From Botrytis cinerea B05.10 (taxonomy: Eukaryota > Ascomycota > Leotiomycetes > Helotiales > Sclerotiniaceae), in assembly GCF_000143535.2 (NCBI RefSeq), contig NC_037311.1:620001-684000 (forward strand): a stretch of DNA of 64,000 nt, given 5' to 3'. Positions 23,647 through 35,700 of the stretch are shown in pieces (position 1 is the first letter of the stretch; each line of letters opens with the position of its first letter). The position numbers and the translations under genes were made by a program. Under the pieces are notes generated by a model. The model made no database searches, had not been told where the DNA came from, and was given only the letters and a program-made list of their open reading frames with translations.

Positions 23647-24961
23647 TCCCATGAAATCTTATACCACGGAATTAAGGAAAAAGTATAATTTATACGAAGC
23701 TTTCTTTCAGACGACTATCCCGGATGGAAGCACCCACGCTTTACCTCAATGGTCTCCTCCCCCCCCTTGATCACGCATCGACTTCGATTCCGATGATTCT
23801 CCAAAATGAGGGGGGGGATTACAATCTCTCGCGCTGCTGCGGATATCGCGTGAAGGCACCGAGGGGTTGGGAAAATGTGAGACCATTTTTATCTACTCTA
23901 CCCCGTAGATAGATATGCTTATGTCTCAAAGATAGATGATCACATCTGTTTACCAATTCAGGATCCCGTCTCGGTTTTCTTATCTACGGAGTCTGGGAGT
24001 ACGAATACAGTGCGTGCTTGGTGCCCTTTTATACTTTCGCCTCAGTCAATTGGGAGGGAAGGGTGGATACAAGACGGTGAATGGATGGAAAAATACGCCT
24101 TCACCCATTTAAGGTTACTTTCGTCTAAAGGCGGCCCGAAGAGGCTGCGGGAGTTGTCGAATAAAGCTACTGACTCGCATGATCTGCAACGTAAGGCGGA
24201 ATCAGTCAGGTACAAGCTTGAAAATTTCAATTTGCTCGAATTTTTAGCATCACTTTACTCCAGATTTTGATGTTGGAGAAGAGAAGAGGCAACCACGTTG
24301 ACTTGTGAACATCGTGTCGATTACTTGCAGCAATGATCAAGTCCAATCCAACTCAGATTGTTGGCAAGATTCATATCCTCGAGGTTTGGCATGCAATACC
24401 ACGCACTACCCCAGATTCAATACCCTGAATTAGTCAAAACGTACATGGTCAATACCGAGATCACACTGGAAAATTGTCAAGTTATGGCGATTTCATGGAG
24501 ACCGTTGTTTACGTCGCCTCGCCAAAACATAATAGTTACTTTTTAGTGGAGTCACAGAGGAACAAACGGTCCACAGTCACTGATGAAACTCCATATAAAA
24601 GAATTTTACTTACGTCTTAGGAACCACCTTCCAACATGGTCTTACCATTCGCACTGACGTTCCCCTCATCGAACTTACTTGAATTCAATAGAAATCGATT
24701 GTCAATCTTTGGCTTATCTCGGTGTCGAGCGTGTCTAGCCCCGTCCAGAAACCCTACATATTTTCGTCTCGTGTCCACATCTTGATGTTATTTTTGCCAT
24801 CTTTCAACTCTCTTTCAACACTTAGCTACTCCTTCCTCAACTAATAGCTTCAATCCTTCATTCTTGTTCCAACGTCAATCACTAGCATCTAAAATCGACA
24901 AACGACCTTGAGAAAAGGCCAAAGACAAAAATTTGCGAACGAATCATCAAAATTTGCAAAT

Positions 24962-26518
24962 ATGGATCCCGAAAAGGCAACTTCGAATAAAGCCACCAAA
25001 GACGATATCACAGCCGCCAACAATGTTCGGGGTAACATCAGGGCGGACGATCAGTCCTCCGACATGAAGGTGGCAGAGGTACTCGATGCTTTTGGTAATG
25101 AGGAAGGCGCAGAGGTTCAATGTAAGCTTCTTTACTCTTGGTTGGTGATGGAATTCGCTGACAGTATCATCAGACAAAACCATGACTTGGTGGCAAGGAG
25201 CAATTGTTATGATTGCTGAAAATATCTCACTTGGTATCCTTTCTCTACCAGCTGTTTTGGCCAATGTTGGTCTCATTGGTGGCCTCATTTCCATTCTTGC
25301 TCTCGGTGTTTTCACCACATACTCTGGTTACATCTTGTGGCAATTCAAAATGCGATATCCTCAGGTATGTTAAGCTTCAGGAGATGCAATTGAAAATATT
25401 TCCAGTTTCTAACTCAACTTTTAGGTTACAACTTATGTAGACATTGGTGGAATCTTGTTGGGTAGCTGGGGAAGAGAGATCTTCGGTGCTGCTTACGTCA
25501 TTTACTGCATATTCTGCATGGCATCGCATCTTTTGACTTTTACCATTGCCATGAATGTTCTCACGAACCATGCAACTTGTACTATTCTCTGGGGTGTCGT
25601 TGGATTGGTTGTCTTCAGTTTCCTCTCCTTGAACAGAACCCTCAAGAATGTCTCGTTCTTGTCCATTGTTTGTAAGTTTTGCCAAGTCCTCTTTTACCGA
25701 ATACGCTAATAATTGTGATAGCATTCACCAGTATTCTTTCCGCCGTTGTCCTCACCATGGTCGCCTTGGGTGTTTCGCCAAAAGCAGACGCTGCAGATAT
25801 GAAGGGAACTTACAGCCCATCATTCCCAACCGCTTTCAACAGTATTTCCAACGTCGTTTTCGCATATGGTGGTCACGTTGCCTGGGTCAGCTTCATTGCT
25901 GAACTCCGCGATCCAAAGGACTTCCCAAAGTCTCTCGTTCTCCTTCAAACTGTCGACATCAGTCTTTACTTCGTCGCTGCTCTTGTCATCTACAGATATG
26001 CAGGTGAAGATGTCGCAAGTCCAGCTCTTAACAGCAACAGTCCTCTTGTTCGCAAGATCGCATGGGGAATCGCTCTACCAACAATCATTATCGCAGGAGT
26101 CATCTTCGCTCACGTCACTGTCAAATACATTTACATTCGACTTTTCTCCGGAACCAAACACTTGAACAGCCGAGGATTTGTCGCCACCGGAACTTGGGTC
26201 GCTCTCGCTTTCGGAACATGGGCTATCGCGTGGATTATTGCTGAATCCATTCCCGTCTTTTCCGATCTCCTCGGTTTCATTTCTGCTCTTTTCGCATCTT
26301 GGTTTTCCTACGGTCTCCCTGGTATCTGTTGGTTTTACATCAACTGGGGATCTTGCACTCAAGGCTCCAAGAAAATCTTCTTGAGTTTCGTTAATATTAT
26401 CTTGATTATTTTGGCGTGTATTATGTGTTTTGCGGGTTTATACGCGAGCGGTTATTCTATGAAATTGGATACCGCTAGTTCTCACGGTGCTTGGTCTTGC
26501 GCGGATAACCAAAACTAA
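24962..26518 (+). CDS. amino acid permease, Mtr-like (AAAP family)
   Basis: Four exons (24962-25121, 25174-25364, 25425-25671, 25722-26518) give 464 residues. A hydrophilic N-terminal tail of about 50 residues is followed by about 11 membrane helices. The first helix region TWWQGAIVMIAENISLGILSLP and the ILSLPAVLANVG motif are typical of the fungal amino acid/auxin permease family, whose founder is Neurospora Mtr, a proton-linked uptake system for neutral aliphatic and aromatic amino acids. FAYGGHVAWVSFIAELRDPKDFPKSL is another conserved piece. Codon use in exon 4 is C-rich at third positions compared with neighbours, as in well-expressed fungal genes. A long 5' leader is likely, since an 80-base stretch upstream lacks other starts. 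Confidence 0.92.
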
Positions 26519-28051
26519 TTGGTTATCTTGGGGTTATATTATAACATTTGCATTGCATTGCGTTGCGAGGGCTCTTTTTTTTTCTTCTTGGGAAAAGCAA
26601 GCAAAAGGCAAAAAGCATAAAAGCATAAAAGCATGTTACGCACTAGGGGGTTTTATATTGGTGGAGGCATTTTTTATTATGATATCGATATTCGGTTTAT
26701 ATGATATGGGCAAACGGGTGTCTTGGGCGCGTATGTATGTACTTTGGGAGTACTACTTTTGGGCTAGGGGGCATTCTCACTTTTGAATGAGCGCACGGGG
26801 TCGAGCAGGAAATGACCTTTTTTGTATATTAACGGGTAATGGTGTGATGAGAATTATGGTGTGATGATTGAATTACATAAAAGAATGAAGATTGGTTCAT
26901 TTGAATGACTTTTGAGCGAATTAGATGTGGTGAAAAATAGTGAATTTGTAATGTCAGGATTGTATGTGAGGATATAATGATCAGGCTTGAGAGCGGGAAA
27001 TACAATACAAGATGGGATGGGATGGGATGGGATGAGATGAGATGAAAATCAGATTCCTTAGTTAGCGGGACCTCGCACGCAGCAGCAGCGTTTTCCCTCG
27101 TCCTACAGACTTGAAGGAAAGAAGGAAGCAGAGGAAAAAGAATAGACATCAATCATAGAGAGAATGAATATGAATATGCACAATAGCACGCACGGAAACC
27201 AGTTGTTCGGATATCTACGGAGTGATTTTGAGGAACTTCATGCATGCGATGCTAAGAAGAAGAAAACCCCGGAATCTTCATTTTGTATGTATGTATGTAT
27301 GTACCTGGGGCGGCAGGTAGGTAGGTAGGCAGGTAGGTAGGTATCTAAACTCTAAATTCCTTTGTATTGTTCTCCTCCCCTCCCTCCCTCCCTCCCTGCC
27401 TTCGTCCCGAACTGTTTTTTCCTGCATTGTATTGTATAGTATAGTATAGTATAGTATACCCCGCCAGATCACACCATACCATACCATACCATACCCAACA
27501 CATCATCAGCACCACTCCATCTACATGATCAACTCCACACCATGGCATACCATACCATACCATATTACACCACATATATGCACTCCACGAAGTATACGTA
27601 ACACATGACCGATCTCCTCATCTCCTAATGTACCGTGTACATAATAGAATGGTTCTAGCGTGTTCTTCCCCTCATTTCGTCTCTTCTCTTCTCTCCTCTC
27701 CTCTCCTCTGGCTTGTCGTGATGCATGTTGTTGATTGTCATTAGGGTGGTGCGCATCCCACTCTGTGCCGCTGTCATTTGTGCATATGTGTGTGTAGTGT
27801 AATATGTATGGATTTCTCCGAGCGAGCCGCCGGGTTTTTTCGTAGGGGAGGGATGCGGTAGGCCCCGTAGCGTGGGCTAGCGTGGGGATGCTCATCCTTG
27901 TTTTCGGGGTGTGTTGGGGGGTTCATTATATCTCCTTGTTTGGCCTGCTGGCTCCACTTAGTGGGGACGTGGATGGAGAATGAGGGTGTGTGGGGGGGGA
28001 ATTTGTATATTATGAGGAATAAGTTCAGTGGCTTTCAATAAAAACAATCGT
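26519..28051. other. microsatellite-rich intergenic region
   Basis: About 1.5 kb between the permease and tRNA-Ile. Open frames here are built from repeats and are not called as genes. The permease 3' UTR lies at the start. Confidence 0.5.
27011..27565. repeat. cluster of microsatellites
   Basis: In order: GATGG/GATGA repeats (27011-27044), GTAT (about 27285-27303), GGTA (about 27316-27343), CTCC-rich (27376-27398), GTATA (about 27433-27459), and CATAC in two blocks (about 27474-27496 and 27546-27564). Several different units in 550 bases suggest slippage-prone, unconstrained DNA. Confidence 0.85.
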
Positions 28052-28154
28052 GGTCGCTTAGCTCAGTTGGTTAGAGCGTGGTGCTAATATCTGGTTTGTT
28101 CTTTCAGATGGGTTTGGCACGCCAAGGTCGGCGGTTCGAAACCGCCAGTGATCA
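28052..28154 (+). tRNA. tRNA-Ile: tRNA-Ile (AAT) with intron
   Basis: Acceptor stem GGTCGCT pairs with AGTGATC (two G-T pairs). The D arm is AGCTCAGTTGGTTAGAGC. The anticodon stem TGGTG/CGCCA encloses a loop with anticodon AAT at 28086-28088, and the T arm is GGCGG-TTCGAAA-CCGCC. A 29-base intron occupies 28090-28118, one base 3' of the anticodon as required for nuclear tRNA introns. Eight T follow from 28156, a Pol III terminator. Confidence 0.95.
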
Positions 28155-29702
28155 GTTTTTTTTGGCGTTTTGGTACTTTTTTTTTTTTTTTTTTTTTTTT
28201 GAAATTGGGGGGCTGGCTTCATTTGGGTTTATCGGTCGGGACGATGATGGATAATGTAGAGAAAGAGAGAGTTGTGGTGGGTTTGACAAGTTTGGATTTA
28301 TTGGGTTGTGAGATGGATGATGGATGATGGATGATGGGTGGAAATAGAATTTTGTAAATTTGTAAGAGAAGAAAGAGGAACTTTGTTGGTGACTGATTAT
28401 GTTGGTTGGTTGGTCAGTTGGTCGGATGGATGGATGAGTATGTGGTGTTTGTGTAGATGGTAGCTAGATATTTTGAATCGGATGATAGTTTTTCTTATAG
28501 AATTTGATGTCTCTTAGACATGAAGATGAGAGAGGGAGTTGGCTGTGCTCTGTCTGTAGTGATATCCTAAAATTTTGGTGTTGAGGGAAGTTTCCTACCC
28601 AAGCCACCCTCGATGGCCTACCTACCTTGTCATAGTATGAATCATTACAGTTCTGACAACTATACAATACCTCGTGAACCCTCTGAGTCCTTTGCACTCT
28701 CTCTGGATCAAATTCATTGTAGAACTGACTTTTTCTCCCATTCACACCTCGTACGGATTTGCTTTGGTCATTCGTTAACAGTCCTTGTTTTTTTTTAAAA
28801 AAAAAAAAAAGAAATTTCGTAAAGGTGACTGCGAAGAGAGGAGCATATCAGTTGCCTGCCTGAGTTGAGAATTTGAGATAAATTAATTACATACTCGTTG
28901 TTATAGCTGTGTTGTATCTGAACATATTGTATTTACTATCTACTTCTCTAGAGTCTTGAGAGTGTATTGGAACTCATATCGATAGGCTGATACTATATAC
29001 TGGGTATTCGTCAATGAGTTGATGAATACTCGTCTAACGTATGATAATAAAGTGTAGTAAATAATAGAATGTGGAGAGAAATAGTTTTGTCCGATGTATA
29101 GATTTGTAGCAACGGAGTTACTTACTCCTTTAATGTTAGCTCCTCATCTCTTCACGATATAAAGGATAGTTATTGTGGATATCAGATATTAAATCCCATG
29201 CTTTCATTACACAATGTGCATCGGAGAAGGTATGGAGTTTAGAGAAGTTGGGTAATGTGTAGACTGCCGGATTGGAAGGAGTTGAAGACGATGAGAACAG
29301 ATCAGAGCGCACGTGCGTGGTAGTGGGAGTTGGGAAATGTATGGAGTGCGAGGAGAATCAGATGGGTTTCGATGGGTTTGTCCCGGAAAGATGGGTTGGA
29401 AATACGATTTGCTTAAGTCTTTTATGTGGATGACCTGCTTCTGGTTTATTTATTTCTCAAGAGGATCTATTGACTAGACTGACAGCAAGGTGATAGATCA
29501 TCATGGATCAAATCAATTTGCAGCTTTGATTGTGGAAGATATCAGTCGAGGACATCAATAGGAACCACACTCGCATATGCAGAATCTTGTTTCACACCGT
29601 TGTCAAAAAACTTGCATGAAAATTGAATGCATGTTCTCTTTTGTTATTACCTGGAATAGAATTATTGACATGTGATAAGCTAGTCATTTGAGAATACATC
29701 CT
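28155..29702. other. intergenic region with T and GATG repeats
   Basis: About 1.5 kb between tRNA-Ile and the 3' end of the polyketide synthase. It has a T24 run (28177-28200), ATGGATG repeats near 28310-28340, GGTTGGTTGGT near 28400 and an A14 run near 28800. A 93-codon frame on the minus strand at 28464-28745 has no recognisable content. I see no gene. Confidence 0.5.
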
Positions 29703-32700
29703 TTACGAATTTCCAAGCAATTTTCGAACAAGAACGCATGCCTTTTCGATGGCTTCGAAAAAAATCTTTGATTGTTTAGGAGGAGCCTTGATAACGAAGT
29801 CGCATCTATATTCCAAAGACGAGTCAGCTCACGGATGAATTCTATGGAAGAAAGAAAGAATGGGGAGTGCTACGTACTTGTGGTCATCTAGTTCATAATG
29901 CAAAAGGACATTTTCGGGATCGGGCATTGTGAACGCCATTTCGCGAATCACTTCTCTTCGATTTGCATTATCCGTCATGAGTTTCCCGGGGCGAATTCTC
30001 GAGTACAAAGGAAGATTGAACAGTGCCGGAGACTCTTCCCCATCTTCCAATACCTCACGAAGAGCATAAAGATGTGTTGCAAAGCCACGGCCACGGGAGA
30101 TTCTGGTCGTGGTAGCCGCATGAGTCTTTGCTGCCTTTATGAAAAGCTCGCGACGTTCTTGCATGGACACGTCTTCATTGAATGCTGAGTTGGTGAAGGC
30201 TAAGGTTTCAGGCAGCACAGCTTGCATAAGCTCAACACGACCTTTGTTGAATAAGGCCATGGAGATAGTCTGAAAAGAGGGAGGATGGTAACCGAAATAC
30301 ATCAAAGATGCAAGTTGTATGATAACTTGGTAGGCAGATTTTGGGGACACATTATGGCTGCGTAAGTATAGGCTGCCAAACTGATTTCCGGTGAAACTGT
30401 AGGTTTCACTTGGTGAGTAAGATTTCGAGTATCTCTCTTCGAGACTTGCAATATGCAATTCTATTTCGGTAGTTGTAGTATATTGGTACTCTTTGAGCCA
30501 TTCTCCACCGTCTGTGTGCTTAATTCCGTTTGTACCATTTTCGCTGCCCTTGCTATTGATAAAGCTTGCGCCATTAATGTGGCTACTGCCATTGATGCCG
30601 TTTTGCCCCTTGCTTAGGTCTGACGAACTCTCACCGTAAGAAAGAATGGCTTTTCGGATTGATTCATCAAACCTGGAGACAGCTAGAGCATCGATCATTG
30701 AATGTTCAAAAATGTGCCCTGATTCTCCATTTGTACAGACAACTAGCTGTAATGTTTTATCGCTCCATCTGTTGCAGATGTCACCTAGCAGAAACTGGTT
30801 GCTTCGTTCTGTTGTGGTATTTGGACTGCCATCATCGAGACAAACTACAAAAGCGGATTTTTCTATCATATCAACAGTATCGGAGTTCTCCAAACACTGA
30901 TTTCGAACAGTTTGATATATCTAGACTCGTTAAAATGTGTTTCATCAACAATGGTGGGAGCACGATGGACACTCACCTGAGACCAACTATCCCTGCGGTC
31001 GGCTGTCAAGCCAGCTATTGATTTACGAGTCGATTCTACTTTACCAAATTCAATAATCAGTTCAAATATATCTCTCAGTTCATCGATTTCTATCTTGTGG
31101 CCGCTAGCATCGTGGAGAGTAATTTTGTAGATGCAGCCTCTTCTCAAGACAGCAACATAATCTTGACTGGGAAATTTCTGCATTTGATCGACCGTTAAAC
31201 ATGGTGCTCGAATTGCATTGAACAGCCATTCAAGTGCGTTCATACAGATCGGCTGGTCATTTAGCAGCACTGGTAAGACTTTCTGAGCTTCGAGATCTTT
31301 CTTGAATTGTATCGCCGCCAAAGTGACAATTGCAGCTCGTTCTGCTTGTCCATGCTGAATGATTGATTCGGCATGCACCGTCATAAAATTTCCGTATGGC
31401 GATATAGAGAATCTGTTCCGTAAATAAACATGTGGACAGTACAGATCAGCTAACCAGCACTCAAGATTAGGATTACTCTGTCGTTCACGCAGACGATCTT
31501 GTAATTTCACGCCAATGGACCCTGTCTTCTGGAATTCTTTGATTGCGGTGCGTAGTTGCTGAATCTCTTCTTCAGAGCACAAAGCTTGGACAGATGTTTC
31601 GTAGAATTGGAGAGTACTTGCTAATTCTGGTAATGGCAGTCGGGGAAGACTACTGGCCCCGCCTTGGATCTTGATCTTGGGATCACTGACATTCCCGTTA
31701 CTGGTCTCATCCTCCGTGATTCTTGAGTGAGGATGTTTCGTGACTAACTCGGATTTCTCACACGCGGTTGAGCTCATGAACCTGATGTTTGGTGCATCAA
31801 GAATGTCTGAGGTTTGTAGCGTTGCCCGAAGCGAACGGTTGATCCAGTTTTTCAGCTCAATGGCGATTAAAGAATCTAGACCCAGATTCTCGATAGGAGC
31901 ATCAATATCCAATTCGCTGGCATCGGACGCAGTAAGTGCAGATAGCTTTGTAGCAATTGCTGTGGTAACGATGGATTTGATCTGATTAATGCTACGGGCG
32001 GCGGATAGCTCCTCCCCGATAGTCTTTGTTATTCTTACAGGTGCAGAATCGAGATCAATCATACGACCTGGAAGATGATTGAAAACGAATTGCAGCTTGA
32101 TGTCTTTCCTGTTGCTTATCGATTCCCTGTCCAAACCTATCGCAATCTGGACAAAGTGATGTTCACGGGCTTCCGGCCGCATTGAAAATTCCAGAAGCGA
32201 GAGAAATTCCTCCATCTTGATAGGCACACAACTCTGTCGCAACAATTCAATGGCATTATCGGAGACATCTTCTAGAGATTCTGATCCTTCAATCATACCA
32301 AGATTCAATGACGTAATTCTTGGATCGGAGTATGCCTGGCTATGTAATTGAGCGACTGCGTCTTGGAAGCTGCATGCCGCTGAATAATTTGCCTGCGATG
32401 CATTTCCAGCAATTGTAGAGCACGATGAAAGAATAATAAAGAATTTCAATTGGTCGACGTCCAAAGAAGACAGAAGATTCTGGGTGCCCAAAACCTTAGG
32501 ATCTATGGTCACCTTATAATCTTCAGCTGTCATCTTTTCGAGTGTTCGATCCTGGAAGTCTTAGTGTCATGGAAAAACGTCGAAATTGGAGCTACTTACT
32601 TGAAGAACCATTGCAGCCTGGATAACTCCATGAATAGTAGGCATAGTTCGCTGGGCATTAGCAATCGCCTGTATGCAGTCTTCATTGTTAGAGACATCGC

Positions 32701-35700
32701 AGGTTATAATCTTGCAATGTGCACCATGTGACTCAATCTCCGTCATGAGAGGCTTTGATTTCTCTTCATGGGCTCTTCTAGATAATATGAGGACATGTTT
32801 CGCTCCGTGAGAGACAAGAAACCTGATGATGACCCTTCCAAGACCTCCCAAACCACCCACTACCAAGTAAGTGCCATGGCTATCAAGGCGCACAGGTGTG
32901 CTAATGGGAGAAGACACAGTCACAGGACTAGAATTATCAGCATCTAAGACTATCTTACCCATATGCTTCCGAGCTTGTATAAGTCTAAATGCCTGTTCAA
33001 CATGGCTGATTGGCATATCCATAAGAGGATAGACAGGGCGAAGCTCTTCGTCGTTGAACATTTTCATTACGTTCTCAAATATAGGTTGAAGCTTCTCTGA
33101 TTGGTGTTTAACCACAAGGGTCATATCGACAGATGCGAAGGTAATGTTTCTCTCGAAAGGTTCTAAACTTAAATTCCCTCGGCGGTATATGTCATTTTTA
33201 CCAATCTCAACAAATGTACCCTAACGCTGTTAGTTATCCTGTGTATCATGCTCTGTCATCTGAACTCACCATTGGGGCGACACAGTGCCACGATTCTTGC
33301 ATTGCCTCCCCAGCGAGAGAATTCAGCACAACGTCTACTCCCCCACCGTTCGTGAGTCGGCGGATACCCGAACTAAAGTTCAGTGACCGACTAGAGAATA
33401 TATGACTCTTGGCAATATTGTATCTTTCCATAAGCATTTCTGCCTTAGAGAGACTTCCGACAGTGGCAAATATTTCAGCCCCAATGCTCTTTGCTATCAT
33501 AAGTGCTGCTTGACCAACTCCACCAGATGCAGCATGAATTAAGACAGTCTGTCCCTTTTTCAATTTTGCAACATTGACAAGGCTATAATAAGCAGTAGTA
33601 AAGACTACGGGAATGGACGCTGCAGTCAGGAATGACATAGAGTCTGGGATCTTATAGACAGTGCATCCAAGAGATCTTGCAAAATTGGCATATGGTGTAG
33701 CAACAAGTGACCATACTCTATCTCCAACTCGAAATCTGTGATTCAAATTTGCACCGACTGACGAAATAATACCCGAGCACTCGCCCACCATCTGATCAGT
33801 TGATCTCATCTGGCCAAGCGCGATAAATACGTCTTTGAAATTGACACCGCATGCTTTCACCTCAATTTCTACTTTATCATCTTCGAGTGGAGTTTCTTTT
33901 GACTTGTCATCTTGGAAGATCATAGAATCAAGAAGTCCAGGTACTTCAACATGAAGTTTCAAAGCGCGTTGTGACTGTTGAAATCTAACAGGCTCGGGTC
34001 GGGTGATGTCCAAGGTTGATGTAACTATGCTATTCAAATAAGCGTTGGGAATTAGACGTGGTATAAAGACACGATCATCACGAAATGTATACTCGGATTC
34101 CTGAGAGGTACTTCTGTCAGTAACTTCCAGGCTTTTTATGATGTCAGAAATAATCGTTAAAATCTCTTTTTTTTGGGATGAGTAAGCCTGCTGGATATCG
34201 AGTGTTGTGAATTTCAGTCCTTCGTTCTCTGTTCTTGCAACGCGGGCAAATCCATTGATCAAAGAGGTCTCAGCATTGGCTGAGAACTTGCCTGTATCTT
34301 TAGGAACGGTAATCCAAACAATACGGGTCCCTCGAGCTGCAAGCTGGGTGATGTTTTGAAACATCTCTTGAGTCGGATGTGCCAAGACTGGATTGTTACT
34401 ACAATCCAATATCAAATATAGACACGAACTATCAACCCTCTTTTTGGACCATGAGGAAAATGATGTTTTGAATCCTTGCTCTCGGAGGCGGAGATATATA
34501 TCCCAGGCAAATGATTGGATGTCATGGCTGGGGTTATTCACTTTTGCTAGTGTTTCCCCTACAAGAATCTCGATCTCGAGTTCTGGTTCAACTGATGTTG
34601 GGGTATATGTTGATACTAAGAGGTCACATAAACTAGCAGGGCCATCGAAGTCACTCGCCGACACCTCGACGCCGTTAAATGAAGATCGAAGTAATGCATC
34701 ATTCCATTGTGTTACCGACAGGATCGGCGTATCTTGTCGTCCATCATCAATTCCTGTTGTTGGATCAGTCAGCTCATGTATGATTTCAGTAATAAAGAGA
34801 ATAATTACCTGCCCACCATCCAGGTAGAAGGCCAAAAGTCATGTTATGCATTGGCGAGAATCGTGTAATTTCAACGAATGCCAATTTTCCTCCTGGCTTT
34901 AGAAGCCTTCGCACATTTTCCAGAGTTTGAGTGACATTCTTTGTGGCATGTAATACATTTGAGGCAATCACCACATCATACGAAGCCTCTTCGAAACCTT
35001 GTTCCAGGGGATCGATTTCTATGTTGAGAGTCTTGTATTCGAGCAAATTCGACCAGTTTTGGAATTTTGATCGAGCTCCTTCGAAGAAACCAGAAGAAAT
35101 ATCCGTATAGTCATATCTCTTGAAAATTGAGTTATTCCCGTTTCCTAGCTGTTGCAAGACAGGAAAGGTAGTGCCCCCAGTGCCAGCACCTATCTCCAAT
35201 ACGACTAAGTTTGGTCGCTTGAAGGACAATAAGTCGAGATATTTAACCAAATGAGATGATGCTTTTGAGAGCCACTCGTTTGCGTAATATCGCCCAAGAC
35301 GATCCTCCTCTAGCATTAAAGAGAGCGCATCGGATGATCCAGACATAATTGATACCAGTCTCTCCCCTAAATGTCGTAGAAAATCCCCCTCAATCCCAGT
35401 TCGTGCTTCAGATAATATCATATCCACATTCTTTACAGAGTTATTCGAGATAAGCTTATAGTACTGTTTTGTCTTCGAATACTTTTGCATCCATTGCAGT
35501 AGCAGCGAGAAGTGTTTCGGTAATTGGACATTTGTATCTTTGGCATCGTGAAGAAAATCGTGAATATAAAGGGCGGCTACTTTATCGATTGCTGCTTGGC
35601 GTTTTGCTATCTCTGCCTCGTTCATAGCAGGTGAGAGGTACTGTCTAAATATTCTAGTTGTCATAAAATTAACATCAACATTCCATTGTATCGTATGTGT

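Larger units (their letters stand above)
22405..24961. other. long repeat-rich intergenic region
   Basis: About 2.6 kb with no exon chain I can support. It contains an ACACG microsatellite (22791-22816), a TTGTCAATC/TTGTCATTC tract (about 22860-22910), a T20 run, a 13-base tandem duplication and a 31-base perfect palindrome, listed separately. Frames at 23144-23356 and 24010-24270 have no recognisable content. The last several hundred bases, pyrimidine-rich with CAAC motifs, are the promoter and 5' UTR of the amino acid permease. Confidence 0.5.

Noticed and set aside
26487..26786. 99-codon open frame over the 3' end of the amino acid permease
   Set aside because: It overlaps the last permease codons in another frame and continues through a T-rich 3' UTR; no family resemblance.
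27285..27565. Tandem repeats as a CRISPR-like array
   Set aside because: Units are 4-5 bases without spacers; these are ordinary microsatellites in a eukaryote.
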